NCBI GenBank assembly: GCA_022647765.1
Contig: JALCLH010000013.1
Span: forward strand, 1-64,000
Source of the DNA: Acidipropionibacterium sp.
GTDB lineage: Bacteria > Actinomycetota > Actinomycetes > Propionibacteriales > Propionibacteriaceae
DNA: 64,000 bases
Reading direction: 5' to 3'
The notes beneath the pieces were generated by a model. It did not search any database. It was not told the DNA's origin and saw only the letters and a list, made by a program, of their open reading frames with translations. The position numbers were made by a program, and so were the translations under genes. Every line of letters starts with the position of its first letter. The stretch's first letter is position 1. Shown here one piece after another: positions 39,630-48,639 of the stretch.

Positions 39630-40608
39630 AGCCCAGTCTCTGCATCAGGTCTCAGATCGTCTCAGCTCGGTCTATGTGGAGCGCTGTCACATCGACCGGG
39701 CCGAGAATGCCGTGATCTTCGTCAACAAGGAAAAGACTGTCCGTCTGCCGGCTGCATTCATCGCGACTCTTCTGCTAGGCCCTGGGACACGGATCACTCA
39801 CGCTGCAGTGAGGTTGCTTGCTGATTCGGGAACCGCTGTGTCGTGGGTCGGAGAGCATGGGGTCCGGATGTACGCCCACGGTCTCGGACCAAGTCGCGGG
39901 TCCCAAGTCATCGAGCGGCAGGCCTATCTTGTTTCGCGGCCACAGCAGCGAGTCGCTGTGGCCCGGAAGATGTACGGAATGCGGTTCCCGGGCGAGGATG
40001 TCTCGGTGGCCACGATGCAACAGTTGCTCGGTCGCGAAGGAGCGCGAGTCAAGAAGATCTACCGAGAGAATTCTGACCGCACTGGAGTTCCGTGGGACAA
40101 GAGGGCGTATATCGCCGGCGACGCTTTCGGTGCCGGTGATGACGTCAACAGGCTGCTGTCTGCCGGAAACTCATGCATGTATGGGATTTGCCATGCTGCA
40201 ATCGTGGGAGTGGGTGCAAGCCCGGCCCTAGGATTCGTGCACACGGGTCATGCCCTGTCGTTCGTCTTGGATGTTGCTGATCTCTACAAGGCGGAGTACT
40301 CCATTCCGCTCGCCTTCGACCTCGCAGCGAAAGGTCAAGTTGATGAGTCAGACATGAGATGGGCGCTCAGGGATCGATTCCGTGAGACGAAGTTCATGTC
40401 TCGGATAGTGAAAGATGTTATGGAATTGCTCATGGGTGAGTTTATCGAGCCCGAGACCGAGGATCATCGTGAACTCTGGGCCGGGAAGGACGCCACTATA
40501 AGAGGCGGCCGTAATTGGGGCCTAGACGGGGAAGACATTGATGAGCTTCTGAGCGGCGGGTACCTGAGCGTGAGCGGGCCGGAGATCCCGGAACAGGTGG
40601 ACTGGTGA
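39613..40608 (+). CDS. cas1: CRISPR integrase Cas1 (type I-E)
   Basis: 331 residues. The catalytic subunit of spacer integration. It has the I-E hallmarks: VYVERCHIDRAENAVIFVNK at the N-terminus, the AGNSCMYGICHAAIVGVGAS helix, the metal His in LGFVHTGHALSFVLDVADLY and the Asp ligands after it. GGAGG at 39603-39607 sets the ATG. The final residues EIPEQVDW are typical. It overlaps both cas6e and cas2. Adaptation genes are intact, so spacer acquisition should be possible if a leader exists. Confidence 0.94.
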   Translation: MWWLAEAQSLHQVSDRLSSVYVERCHIDRAENAVIFVNKEKTVRLPAAFIATLLLGPGTRITHAAVRLLADSGTAVSWVGEHGVRMYAHGLGPSRGSQVIERQAYLVSRPQQRVAVARKMYGMRFPGEDVSVATMQQLLGREGARVKKIYRENSDRTGVPWDKRAYIAGDAFGAGDDVNRLLSAGNSCMYGICHAAIVGVGASPALGFVHTGHALSFVLDVADLYKAEYSIPLAFDLAAKGQVDESDMRWALRDRFRETKFMSRIVKDVMELLMGEFIEPETEDHRELWAGKDATIRGGRNWGLDGEDIDELLSGGYLSVSGPEIPEQVDW

Positions 40609-40892
40609 CTGTCATCGTCTTGGTCGCCGGGCCCGAGGGGCTTCGAGGGCACCTGACCCGGTGGATGGTCGAGGTCCAAGCAGGTGTGTTCGTTGGGAAC
40701 CCCGGCCGACGTATCCGCGACCTTCTCTGGCAGGTCCTGTCGGACCGGATTGGCTCAGGTCAGGTCGTCATGGTCGAGCCCGCGCAGACCGAGCAGGGAT
40801 GGGCTGTGAGGACCGCCGGGACCGATCGCTGGGCCCCTGTAGACTTCGATGGGGTGACTCTGGTTGCCCGGCGTCGTGCGCGAAAGCCGTAG
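40605..40892 (+). CDS. cas2: CRISPR adaptation protein Cas2e
   Basis: 95 residues of the I-E Cas2 (CasF) type, starting MTVIVLVAGPEGLRGHLTRW, with EVQAGVFVGNPGRRIRDLLW. Structural partner of Cas1 in the integrase. The GTG at 40605 overlaps the cas1 stop (GTGA). Its stop codon is only 9 nt before the first CRISPR repeat, leaving no room for a separate leader. Confidence 0.94.
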   Translation: MTVIVLVAGPEGLRGHLTRWMVEVQAGVFVGNPGRRIRDLLWQVLSDRIGSGQVVMVEPAQTEQGWAVRTAGTDRWAPVDFDGVTLVARRRARKP

Positions 40893-40901
40893 TCACGAAG
40901 T

Positions 40902-43054
40902 GTTGTCCCCGCGCAGGCGGGGGTAATCCTGCGGGGATGAAGCCGGTCATGCTCCGCGCCGCGTTGTCCCCGCGCAGGCGGGGGTAATCCGTACTACGAC
41001 GCTGAGCAGCGTCTCATCCAGATGTTGTCCCCGCGCAGGCGGGGGTAATCCGGTCTCAGGAGGATTACGATTACCTGTCGGAGTTGTCCCCGCGCAGGCG
41101 GGGGTAATCCGTCCTCCGCCGCCCGGCTTGTAGTGGGTCTGGCGTTGTCCCCGCGCAGGCGGGGGTAATCCGACGACCAGGGCCTACCGCGTCTGGCAGC
41201 AGGCGTTGTCCCCGCGCAGGCGGGGGTAATCCGCTCGACCATCTTGTGGAGTGCCGACATCGGAGGTTGTCCCCGCGCAGGCGGGGGTAATCCGCAAGTC
41301 TCGATCATCAGGAATCGCTGACGGGAGTTGTCCCCGCGCAGGCGGGGGTAATCCGGTGCTGGACGCGCCGAGGTAGATGGGTGTGCCGTTGTCCCCGCGC
41401 AGGCGGGGGTAATCCGCACGGGACCTCCAGCGCGAATGGTCGGGGTGGGTTGTCCCCGCGCAGGCGGGGGTAATCCGAGCGCGATGCCGAACTCGACCGG
41501 AAGATGGCTGTTGTCCCCCGCGCAGGCGGGGGTAATCCGAACTCGACCACAGAATCGTGCAGGTCGAACGCGTTGTCCCCGCGCGGGCGGGGGTAATCCG
41601 CAGCGCTTCCCGAAGGGGACGCCGGTTGGGCTGTTGTCCCCGCGCGGGCGGGGGTAATCCGATGGCCCGCCACACGATCAGGCCTGCCCGTCGGTTGTCC
41701 CCGCGCGGGCGGGGGTAATCCGAATGATCGGGGGAGATTCCTGCGCGCCTACGGGTTGTCCCCGCGCGGGCGGGGGTAATCCGAACAGGCACGAACTCCA
41801 ACAGGGCGTCACGGGGTTGTCCCCGCGCGGGCGGGGGTAATCCGTGCCCTTAGAGGCCGCCTCAGTGGCATTGTGGGTTGTCCCCGCGCGGGCGGGGGTA
41901 ATCCGCGGGCAGGCGGGCTATGAACGCCTTCAGGTCCGGTTGTCCCCGCGCGGGCGGGGGTAATCCGGCATTGCAGCAGGTCGCGGACCGCTTGCAGATG
42001 TTGTCCCCGCGCGGGCGGGGGTAATCCGACTCCCCTGGCTCGCCCGAGCCCACATCGGGAGTTGTCCCCCGCGCGGGCGGGGGTAATCCGCCAGTTGAAG
42101 AACTTCCCGTTCGCATCCTTGAGTTGTCCCCGCGCGGGCGGGGGTAATCCGGCCATGGGGCAGTCCCTGTCCCGTGGTGTCGCGTTGTCCCCGCGCGGGC
42201 GGGGGTAATCCGTGATATTTCTATTCGACGACCATTGACGACTGGTTGTCCCCGCGCGGGCGGGGGTAATCCGGTCACATCCGCCATGACGAAGACCACC
42301 GAATCGTTGTCCCCGCGCGGGCGGGGGTAATCCGCTCATGAGCCAGCGTGCACCGGCGCTCCGTCTGTTGTCCCCGCGCGGGCGGGGGTAATCCGTCCTG
42401 ACCCGTCATTTGGCATGTTGATTGTGAGTTGTCCCCGCGCGGGCGGGGGTAATCCGTTATGCACCTGATCGGTCGCTCCCGGATATTGGTTGTCCCCGCG
42501 CGGGCGGGGGTAATCCGTCCTGACCCGTCATCTGGCATGTTGATTGTGAGTTGTCCCGCGCGGGCGGGGGTAATCCGATCCAACGCCTGATCCTCGACGC
42601 GTTCACCGAGTTGTCCCCGCGCAGGCGGGGGTAATCCGGCTCTCGGCATGATCGCCCCAGCGCAGATCGTTGTCCCCGCGCAGGCGGGGGTAATCCGGCT
42701 CTCGGACACCGATCGAGCGCGGCACTGAGCGTTGTCCCCGCGCAGGCGGGGGTAATCCGTGTGACATCAAGGTCTGCAGTGACAACCCCCGTTGTCCCCG
42801 CGCAGGCGGGGGTAATCCGGTCGCATCGGCCGTACGAGGACCACCGAAGTTGTCCCCGCGCGGGCGGGGGTAATCCGTCATGCGACCGCTGCCAGGCCGC
42901 ATACCGCTGTTGTCCCCGCGCGGGCGGGGGTAATCCGTCGAGCTGAGCGACCGATGGCAGCATCTGGCGTTGTCCCCGCGCAGGCGGGGGTAATCCGCGG
43001 CACGGCGCCACGGTCTCCATCGGCGGTTGTCCCCGCGCAGGCGGGGGTAATCCG
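40902..43054 (+). CRISPR. CRISPR array, segment 1 (36 repeats)
   Basis: 36 repeats of 29 nt, consensus GTTGTCCCCGCGCAGGCGGG followed by GGTAATCCG, at about 61-bp period with mostly 32-nt spacers. Repeats 1-11 have the CAGG loop, 12-28 the CGGG loop, and 29-36 mix both. The first repeat ends in T instead of G. Repeats at 41510 and 42061 have an extra C and the one at 42550 lacks one. Spacers between 42639 and 43025 are irregular (28-33 nt). Orientation of the handle GTAATCCG shows transcription on the + strand, away from cas2. Confidence 0.97.
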
Positions 43055-43109
43055 CAGGGGCAGGGGTGTGGACTGCTTGACGCTTTTCGGACACGCCCAA
43101 AACTTGGTT

Positions 43110-43938
43110 TCAGGCCACCTGACGCGATTCCCTGTACTCCGCCTCAACCTCATTCGGGGTCCGATACCCCAACGCTGAGTGAAGACATTTCTGATTACAC
43201 CTGAGCTCGATCCACCGCACAACATCCCGGGCCGCCTCATCTTTGGTCCGATAGATCACCCGGTGCACCCTCTCATTCTTCAACGTTGCATTGAACGACT
43301 CCGCCCACGCATTATCCCAGCACACTCCTGTTCTTCCCACCGAAGGTCTGATATCGTAGGACTCAAGCAACTCAGTGAACTCCTTCGACATGTACTGCGA
43401 CTCCATGGTCGGAGTGAAATATCGTCTCACCCCGCACATGATCACAGTTCCTGACGGCCATGTCAATGGCCCCACTAATCAATTCGGTCCGCATATGATC
43501 GTCGATCGCATAGCCGACCGCCTTCTTCGTGCAGCAATCCAATACGGTCGCCAGATAGCAGAATCCCTCCAGAGTGTGAATATAAGTGATATCACCGACC
43601 CACTTGTACCCGGGTTTCTCAGCGGTGAAGTCCCGTTCCACGAGGTCGGGGCGCCCGTCCACATCGTCGGCCGGGATCGTCGTACGGACCTTCAGACGCG
43701 GCTGGGCCGCCACCAGGCCCTCGGCCCGCATGATGGCGCGGACCGTGTCAGGGTGGACCGACTCGCCGGCCCGGGACAGCTCGGCGGCGACCCGACGGTA
43801 CCCGTAAGTGCCATCCGACTCCTCGAAATAGAAGTGGATCTTCACAGTGAGTTCCTGGCGCCGCTGCTCGGTCGCCGAGATGGGCCTGTTCCGCCAGTCG
43901 TAATATCCCGAGTGGGAGACTTGCAGGCATCGGCACAT
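43110..43938 (-). pseudogene. IS3-family transposase OrfB (frameshift near 43,410)
   Basis: The integrase (rve) domain. The first frame has MCRCLQVSHSGYYDWRNRPI, YGYRRVAAEL, and WVGDITYIHTLEGFCYLATV with the first Asp of DDE; TIFHSDHG holds the second. The second frame resumes SQYMSKEFTELLESYDIRPS and WDNAWAESFNATLKNERVHR with the Glu. An extra or missing base near 43,410 breaks it. The frame is open upstream of the first Met, as expected for a product made by -1 frameshifting from OrfA. Confidence 0.88.
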
Positions 43939-43991
43939 GAGCCGGACCGGATAGGTGCCTTCTTGCGAGAAAATGTAGTCGTAGCGATCGG

Positions 43992-44279
43992 CTACAGTGA
44001 TTCCCTCGCGAAGAAGGCTGCCGCTTTTTTTAGGAAGTCGGCCTCCATCCGTGCTTCACGGAGTTCCTTCCTCAGGCTCTCGATTTCCTTCGACTCGGTG
44101 CTGGTGAGGTTCTCGGTCTCGGGTTCTGGATGTTCTTTGCGGTAGTCCTTGACCCACACGCCAACAGTCTGGGCGACGAGGTTGTATGATTCGGCGACGG
44201 ATTTGATGGTGCGATGCTTGTCCACGACCTCGAGAACGACTTGGTTCTTGAACTCTGGACTGAATTTTGATCCTGACAT
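43992..44279 (-). CDS. IS3-family transposase OrfA
   Basis: 95 residues. A helix-turn-helix (KFSPEFKNQVVLEVVDKHRT, SVAESYNLVAQTVGVWVKDY) followed by a leucine-zipper helix (SKEIESLRKELREARMEADF). Near its end the minus strand reads AAAAAAAG (44031-44024), the A7G slippery heptamer used for programmed -1 frameshifting to OrfB, and OrfB is indeed in the -1 frame. Confidence 0.9.
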   Translation of the reverse strand: MSGSKFSPEFKNQVVLEVVDKHRTIKSVAESYNLVAQTVGVWVKDYRKEHPEPETENLTSTESKEIESLRKELREARMEADFLKKAAAFFARESL

Positions 44280-44368
44280 GATGTGATCCTACCTGATTCT
44301 CAAAACTGTGATTTTCTTCAATAGTCCGAGAAGCCCCGCTCAGTCCAGTGGGCCAAGTGAGCGTCGCG

Positions 44369-45369
44369 GTTGTCCCCGCGCGGGCGGGGGTAATCCGCGG
44401 CCATCCCCGGACCATCAATTCTGGGTGAGGTTGTCCCCGCGCGGGCGGGGGTAATCCGTCGGTCCAGGTGACGCCGGGGACCTGGACGAGGTTGTCCCCG
44501 CGCGGGCGGGGGTAATCCGCTCCACAATGACACGAACGCTGTCGTCAACGAGTCGTCCCCGCGCAAGCGGGGGTAATCCGGTCACATGGGATGCTTTCGG
44601 CAGCGGGATGGGGTCGTCCCCGCGCAAGCGGGGGTAATCCGCAGGTCCAGTCGTCTGCCGTCTACGACATCAAGTCGTCCCCGCGCAAGCGGGGGTAATC
44701 CGAAAACCGACATCGTCTGTGACTCGCTGCCCCTGTCGTCCCCGCGCAAGCGGGGGTAATCCGGGCTTTGCCAGTGCCGGTAGGAAGATCGGCACGTCGT
44801 CCCCGCGCAAGCGGGGGTAATCCGGGGGTACGTCTGGCGTACCCCCTCGTCTAGACGTCGTCCCCGCGCAAGCGGGGGTAATCCGATCTGTGTCACACCG
44901 GCGGAGATCACATCGCCGTCGTCCCCGCGCAAGCGGGGGTAATCCGGGCAGCACGTCGGGGTTGGTGGCGTGCACGCTGTCGTCCCCGCGCAAGCGGGGG
45001 TAATCCGCGGCACACCAAATGAGGATTTCCACCCGGACGGTCGTCCCCGCGCAAGCGGGGGTAATCCGTACACGGAGCTTCAGGATCTCATCTCCAAGGG
45101 GTCGTCCCCGAGCAAGCGGGGGTAATCCGGCCGGGAGAAGGAGTCCTCCCGCTTGAAGTAGGTCGTCCCCGCGCAAGCGGGGGTAATCCGCGTGTACAGC
45201 CCCAGCATGTACTCGACTCCTCGGTCGTCCCCGCGCAAGCGGGGGTAATCCGCCAACGATCCTCATCAGACTTACCCCCACCAAGTCGTCCCCGCGCAAG
45301 CGGGGGTAATCCGCGTCGCACCGCAGAACGGGCATGGCGGCCCATGTCGTCCCCGCGCAAGCGGGGGTA
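44369..45369 (+). CRISPR. CRISPR array, segment 2 (17 repeats, last one split)
   Basis: Repeats at about 61-bp spacing from 44369. The first three have the GTTG...CGGG form; from 44552 on all switch to GTCGTCCCCGCGCAAGCGGG followed by GGTAATCCG. The seventeenth (45346-45369) is cut after GGGGGTA by the IS630 element and continues at 46539. The spacer at 44459-44490 is related to one at 46727-46758. The repeat at 45101 has CCCCGAGC in the stem. Confidence 0.96.
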
Positions 45370-46536
45370 TGGCTGCGATTAATCAAAACCGGACAGGCCA
45401 AGATTCCTGAAAAGAATTCTTCAAAACGGTAGACAACACGAAACATTCCCAAGTATCATTGTTCCATGGTTGAAGTCACCGACGAAGAACGAACCATCCT
45501 CATGAGATGGAAGAAACGATCCGACACCCTCATCCTCCCCCGGATTAAATCCGAAGCGGTTCTCTATATATCCGAGGGAGTAGACATCGCAATCGTCGCG
45601 AAACTCACCGGCCGGTCCGTCAAGACCGTCAAAGGATGGATCGCCGACTGGTCCCGAACACGGCTCCAATCAGTGGTCACCGGGCACGCCGAGAATGAGA
45701 ACGCGGCCAAACTCACTCTTGCCCAGAAGAAGGAGGTCGCCGACATGCTGAAACGACCACCCTCCGAATCCGGCATCACCGCCAACTTCTGGGACATCCC
45801 CGCCCTCCACGACGTCGTTGAAGCCAAATTCCGCGTCACCTACGAATCGGATGCCACCTACCGGATGCTGATGCACTTCGCCGGCATGAGCTTCAAGCTC
45901 CCCGACGCGTACGACAAGCGTCGTGACGAGGCCGCCATCACCGCACGCATGGCCAAGATCCGCACCCAGGTCGCCAAGCTGCTGACCGACGGCTACGAGG
46001 TCTACACCCTCGACGAGGTCAGGGTCGAGCACGAGTCCGAGACCCGCCGGATATGGCTTCCCCGCGGGGAACGCACCAAACTCTACGTCGACCGGAAGAG
46101 AGCGGCGCAGTCATTCTTCGGGGCACTCAGTCTCACCACCAAGAGAATGAAGATCTACCCCATCGACGGCAAACAGAACGCCGAGGCCATCATCCTCGCC
46201 ATGACCCGGCTGCAACGTGAGACCACCACGGACAAGATCGCTGTCGTCCTCGACAATGCGGGGTTCCATCATGCCAAGAAACTGACCGACCTTTACGAGA
46301 CCGGGGAATCCTTGGACCGGATCACTCCGATCTACTTGCCCCCGTACGCTCCAGATCACAATCCCACTGAGCATGTGTGGAACGCGGCCAAGGGCGAGAT
46401 TGCGAACCTTCAACGTGACACGTCGGAGCAGACCTTCAACGCGTTCATCCATTACGTGGAGGGGCGACCGTTCGATTATGACTTCGAACACCTACCGATA
46501 CCAAGACCCGAAGCCGATTTTGTTTAATTGCGGCCA
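45370..46536 (+). mobile_element. IS630-family insertion sequence inside a CRISPR repeat
   Basis: 1167 bp. Inverted ends begin TGGC.GC.ATTAA.CAAAA and match at most positions over 23 bp. It is flanked by TA at 45368-45369 and 46537-46538, the classic IS630/Tc1 target duplication. Excision of the element plus one TA recreates an exact 29-nt repeat (24 + 5 nt). Confidence 0.93.
45466..46527 (+). CDS. IS630-family transposase
   Basis: 353 residues. N-terminal helix-turn-helix (GVDIAIVAKLTGRSVKTVKG) and a C-terminal DDE domain: first Asp in YEVYTLDEVRVEHES, second in IAVVLDNAGFHHAKKL, and Glu in DHNPTEHVWNAAKGEIANL. All catalytic acids are present and the frame is intact, so the element may still be mobile. 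It fills the insertion sequence between its terminal repeats. Confidence 0.93.
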   Translation: MVEVTDEERTILMRWKKRSDTLILPRIKSEAVLYISEGVDIAIVAKLTGRSVKTVKGWIADWSRTRLQSVVTGHAENENAAKLTLAQKKEVADMLKRPPSESGITANFWDIPALHDVVEAKFRVTYESDATYRMLMHFAGMSFKLPDAYDKRRDEAAITARMAKIRTQVAKLLTDGYEVYTLDEVRVEHESETRRIWLPRGERTKLYVDRKRAAQSFFGALSLTTKRMKIYPIDGKQNAEAIILAMTRLQRETTTDKIAVVLDNAGFHHAKKLTDLYETGESLDRITPIYLPPYAPDHNPTEHVWNAAKGEIANLQRDTSEQTFNAFIHYVEGRPFDYDFEHLPIPRPEADFV

Positions 46537-46538
46537 TA

Positions 46539-47825
46539 ATCCGTTCACGAGGGGCGCTATCTCTGTCTATTGCGAGTCGTCCCCGCGCAAGCGGGGGTAA
46601 TCCGGGGTATGGCAATTTCTTTCTATAATTCACTTGGTCGTCCCCGCGCAAGCGGGGGTAATCCGGCCACGAAACCGGACCCGGCAAACAACCTGCCGTC
46701 GTCCCCGCGCAAGCGGGGGTAATCCGTCGGCCCACGTGACACCGGGCACCTGCACGAGGTCGTCCCCGCGCAAGCGGGGGTAATCCGGCCATCCAGACGG
46801 TTCAGGGGTTCTTCGGAACGTCGTCCCCGCGCAAGCGGGGGTAATCCGTCAGGGTACTCGCGCTCATTCTCGAAGAACGAGTCGTCCCCGCGCAAGCGGG
46901 GGTAATCCGAACTTCCATCCAGTGATCGGTGGCAGGTTGTTGTCGTCCCCGCGCAAGCGGGGGTAATCCGGGCCTTGACGTTGTCGCCGCCGGCTACCTC
47001 AGGTCGTCCCCGCGCAAGCGGGGGTAATCCGCCTACCGGGGTGCAGTCGGGTGCGGCTACAGCGTCGTCCCCGCGCAAGCGGGGGTAATCCGGTTCAGGA
47101 TGTCCCACAGGTCCTGTCCGCCGAGTCGTCCCCGCGCAAGCGGGGGTAATCCGCCCTCGGGGACCGTGGTGACCTCGTCGCCGTAGTCGTCCCCGCGCAA
47201 GCGGGGGTAATCCGATCTCCGACAGGTGCACCGAACTCATCGGCGAGTCGTCCCCGCGCAAGCGGGGGTAATCCGGTCAGCCCTGCCTCTGCGACGATCT
47301 TCGTGACGTCGTCCCCGCGCAAGCGGGGGTAATCCGCTCAACATGGCGACAGCACGGGACAGCATGAAGTCGTCCCCGCGCAAGCGGGGGTAATCCTGTA
47401 GAGCTGCGCGAGTTCCCGGGCCGGCCGTGGTCGTCCCCGCGCAAGCGGGGGTAATCCGGGCATGGACAGGTGGACGGCGATCATGGGACGGTCGTCCCCG
47501 CGCAAGCGGGGGTAATCCGGTCACCGGCCTGCCGGCACCCGTGCTGTACCGCGTCGTCCCCGCGCAAGCGGGGGTAATCCGTACGCCTGCCGGTAGTTGG
47601 GCTCGCTCTCCATGTCGTCCCCGCGCAAGCGGGGGTAATCCGCACTCCGACGGATGGAGTGTCCACTCGTCGGTGTCGTCCCCGCGCAAGCGGGGGTAAT
47701 CCTCGGTGGCGCCGACCAGGGTCCCGGAGATGGTGGTCGTCCCCGCGCAAGCGAGGGTAATCCGCAGCCGAGAAGGCCATGAACGAGAAGGAGGACGTCG
47801 TCCCCGCGCAGGTGGGGGTAATCCG
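46539..47825 (+). CRISPR. CRISPR array, segment 3 (21 full repeats)
   Basis: Begins with the last 5 nt (ATCCG) of the split repeat, then 21 repeats from 46576 to 47797 at 61-bp spacing. All have the GTCG...CAAG form except the last, which reads CAGGTGGGGG; the one before it has GCGAGGG. Two others end in T instead of G (47369, 47675). Degeneration at this end marks it as leader-distal. In total the array has 74 repeats and 73 spacers. Confidence 0.96.
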
Positions 47826-47956
47826 GCGTCCTCGATAACCCGCTCGGGCTCCTGGAGGTTGTCCTCGAGGACCGTTTCGCCGGGTTGTGGGTGGCGGCGG
47901 ACGGTGATCCGCAGGTCCGCATTTACCGAGCCGATGGCCACGAGCGGAGTGCTCAT
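47826..47956 (-). pseudogene. Ribokinase-like gene remnant at the array end
   Basis: ATG 47956 starts MSTPLVAIGSVNADLRITVR followed by RHPQPGETVL, the N-terminus of a PfkB-type ribokinase. The frame then runs into the last CRISPR repeat after about 44 residues; no GGKGANQ motif or catalytic domain follows. The gene has been truncated at the array boundary. Confidence 0.7.
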
Positions 47957-48065
47957 TGGTGGTCCTTCCGAGTGGGGCTATTGACGTGCGAGGTTAACTG
48001 CTGTGAACTGTAGAGGACTTTCGGGACTACAAAGATCCTCAGGGTCAGGATCAGGAGTAGTGGGC

Positions 48066-48545
48066 ATGCGCATGTACGACCTCACCTTCGTCATCGAGCC
48101 TATCGATGACGCAGCCATTGACCGCCTGGCCGCCGAAGGCATTGACTGGTCACAGATGGGCCGTCTTCAGTTCGCCCATGTTGACGAGACGGGCGAGAGT
48201 CTCATGGGGTCTGTCCAATCGGCCGTCAACTGCCTCTGGTCGCTGGGCGTGCGGCCGACGCGGCTTCGACTCGATCTGGTCTCCAGCTCGGAGATCGCAT
48301 CTCGAACCGGTGTCTCGAGACCAGCAGTCACGAAGTGGACCAGGCAGATCGAAGGAGACCCTCCCTTCCCGGTCGAGTTCGACTGGTCGACGACGGGGCC
48401 GGTGTGGGTGTGGGCCGACGTGAACGGTTGGCTTCAGCAGACTGAGAGGGCCGGTAATGACGAGGGGTATTCGCCGAGTCTCGCGGAGGTCGAGCAGGCC
48501 GACCGATGGATCGCAGACCATGCTGGCCAGTTCGCCACTGCCTAA
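48066..48545 (+). CDS. Hypothetical protein with HTH-like segment
   Basis: 159 residues. It starts MRMYDLTFVIEPIDDAAIDR; the middle SSSEIASRTGVSRPAVTKWT has the shape of a helix-turn-helix. The C-terminal half, WVWADVNGWLQQTERAGNDE, resembles the helix-end of excisionase-like proteins. AGGAG at 48053-48057 sets the ATG at 48066. The family is unknown; a DNA-binding role is inference. Confidence 0.6.
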   Translation: MRMYDLTFVIEPIDDAAIDRLAAEGIDWSQMGRLQFAHVDETGESLMGSVQSAVNCLWSLGVRPTRLRLDLVSSSEIASRTGVSRPAVTKWTRQIEGDPPFPVEFDWSTTGPVWVWADVNGWLQQTERAGNDEGYSPSLAEVEQADRWIADHAGQFATA

Positions 48546-48639
48546 CAGGCATCTCCGGTCTTCCGGTTTCGCTTGATCGCTCCGATGGCAGCGGAAACTG
48601 GGGAGAGGCTGCCTCGAGGCGAGACAGCGATGGAGCACA

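Larger units (their letters stand above)
43069..44347 (-). mobile_element. IS3-family insertion sequence inside a CRISPR spacer
   Basis: 1279 bp. Terminal inverted repeats begin TGGACTG and share GCTT.TCGGAC a few bases inside. The target duplication is GTG (43066-43068 and 44348-44350). Removing the element and one GTG joins 14 + 18 nt into a normal 32-nt spacer. It encodes orfA and orfB of the IS150-like type on the minus strand, joined by an A7G slippery site. No other copy is in the window. Confidence 0.92.

Noticed and set aside
40994..47961. Long open frames across the array encoding repeats such as LPPPARGQ or DYPRLRGD
   Set aside because: They are translations of the 29-nt CRISPR repeat in several frames, with no start signals and no coding bias; the sequence is an array.
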